Assembly (NCBI RefSeq): GCF_900110415.1 | Contig: NZ_FODR01000010.1 | Span: 124,001 to 188,000 of the forward strand | DNA length: 64,000 nt | Direction of reading: 5' to 3' | Origin: Mucilaginibacter sp. OK283 | Lineage (GTDB): Bacteria > Bacteroidota > Bacteroidia > Sphingobacteriales > Sphingobacteriaceae | Shown: piece by piece, positions 63,533 to 64,000 of the stretch | Position numbering within the stretch: the stretch's first letter is position 1 | Layout: the number at the start of each line of letters is the position of its first letter | Made by a program: the position numbers and the translations under genes | Notes under the pieces: model-generated | The model's input: the letters and a program-made list of their open reading frames with translations, nothing else | Database searches by the model: none | What the model was told of the DNA's origin: nothing

Positions 63533-64000
63533 AGAAACTTACGTATACTGCTATAGCTTTTACCGCATTTGTTGTAATGTGTGGCTTTTGTGCACCAGCA
63601 TACAAAATGGCGCGGCTTAAGTACGCCGGCGGGGGCGATTGGTATGGCGACCGAACTGCTTTAACTAACCTTGCAAAATTTTGTAATGAAAACCTGAAAA
63701 CTAATTTTGATGTCGATGATGAGGTAGTAGAAGCAGGCAGTGCATCTATTTTTAATTATCCATTTGTTTTTATGACAGGGCATGGTAACGTGATTTTTAG
63801 CGACCAGGAAGCCCGAAACCTGCGCAAATACCTCACAGGTGGTGGCTTTTTGCATATCGATGATAACTACGGACTGGATAAATTTATCCGCCCGCAAATG
63901 AAAAAGGTTTTCCCAGAACTTGAATTTGTTGAACTGCCACTTAATCATCCCATTTATCACCAAAAATACAGCTTCCCTAATGGCTTGCCCAAAATACATG
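63529..64000 (+). CDS. DUF4159 secreted protein (3' end missing)
   Basis: The frame opens at the ATG overlapping the rsmE stop and stays open for 157 codons to the edge. A signal helix (YTAIAFTAFVVMCGFCAPAY) precedes the DUF4159 core: ARLKYAGGGDWYGDRTALTNLAKF, PFVFMTGHGNVIFSDQEARNLRKYLTGGGFLHIDDNYG and FPELEFVELPLNHPIYH. It is an alpha/beta, ThuA/GATase-like fold of unknown activity, often found near MoxR/BatA-type genes. Confidence 0.88.
   Translation, partial: MKKLTYTAIAFTAFVVMCGFCAPAYKMARLKYAGGGDWYGDRTALTNLAKFCNENLKTNFDVDDEVVEAGSASIFNYPFVFMTGHGNVIFSDQEARNLRKYLTGGGFLHIDDNYGLDKFIRPQMKKVFPELEFVELPLNHPIYHQKYSFPNGLPKIH

Overview
The window is chromosomal DNA from a member of the Bacteroidota. 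Everything visible fits the family Sphingobacteriaceae, with a Mucilaginibacter- or Pedobacter-like genus as the best guess. The evidence is: type IX secretion (Gld) genes, a secreted protein cut off just where a CHU_C-type sorting domain would begin, a GLPGLI/TonB-receptor-like pair, LytS/LytTR signalling, an ExbB-ExbD-ExbD-TonB cluster, a short NuoG, promoters with the Bacteroidota -7 box TAnnTTTG, and almost no Shine-Dalgarno sites. No rRNA, tRNA, CRISPR array, transposase or phage gene was seen.

Layout. 1-2620: a large secreted Ig-like-repeat protein running off the left edge. 2693-5110: an alditol-oxidase-like flavoenzyme divergent from a MarR regulator plus a GNAT acetyltransferase, separated by a perfect palindrome that carries a -7 box on each strand. 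5155-10682 (minus): a gldK-gldN-[beta-barrel]-gldL-gldM locus in unusual order, with a hairpin-type repeat between gldL and gldM. 11156-17219 (minus): three AhpD-like CxxC proteins around a TonB-dependent receptor and an MFS transporter, the best candidate for an undescribed functional unit. 17419-21180: a small hypothetical, a secreted GH32 fructosidase, and a membrane pair (small protein plus wax-synthase-like MBOAT) behind a 36-bp palindrome. 21181-29559: an orphan gene, dispersed repeats, the GLPGLI/outer-membrane pair with three direct repeats at exact 21-bp spacing, an APC permease and a PQQ-type dehydrogenase fused to cytochrome c. 29599-37488: Lrp regulator/class V aminotransferase, LytTR two-component pair, a DUF5916 protein, SRPBCC and YVTN-propeller proteins.

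37599-40352: metK behind a probable SAM-II-type riboswitch, divergent from a lipid kinase that starts with TTG, then a SUI1-family factor. 40749-46571: the ExbB/ExbD/TonB energy-transduction operon with a PstS-like lipoprotein and a TPR protein. 46833-60191: a complete respiratory complex I set, nuoA to nuoN, broken by hairpins, internal promoter-like sites and 29-bp repeats. 60247-64000: DedA protein, inorganic pyrophosphatase, CNNM/CBS protein, RsmE and the start of a DUF4159 protein.

How the parts connect: complex I builds the proton-motive force; ExbB/ExbD/TonB delivers it to outer-membrane receptors such as the one in the AhpD cluster; GldL/GldM use it to drive type IX secretion of proteins such as the one at the left edge. 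Functional calls rest on reading motifs in the translated sequence. No database search was run.
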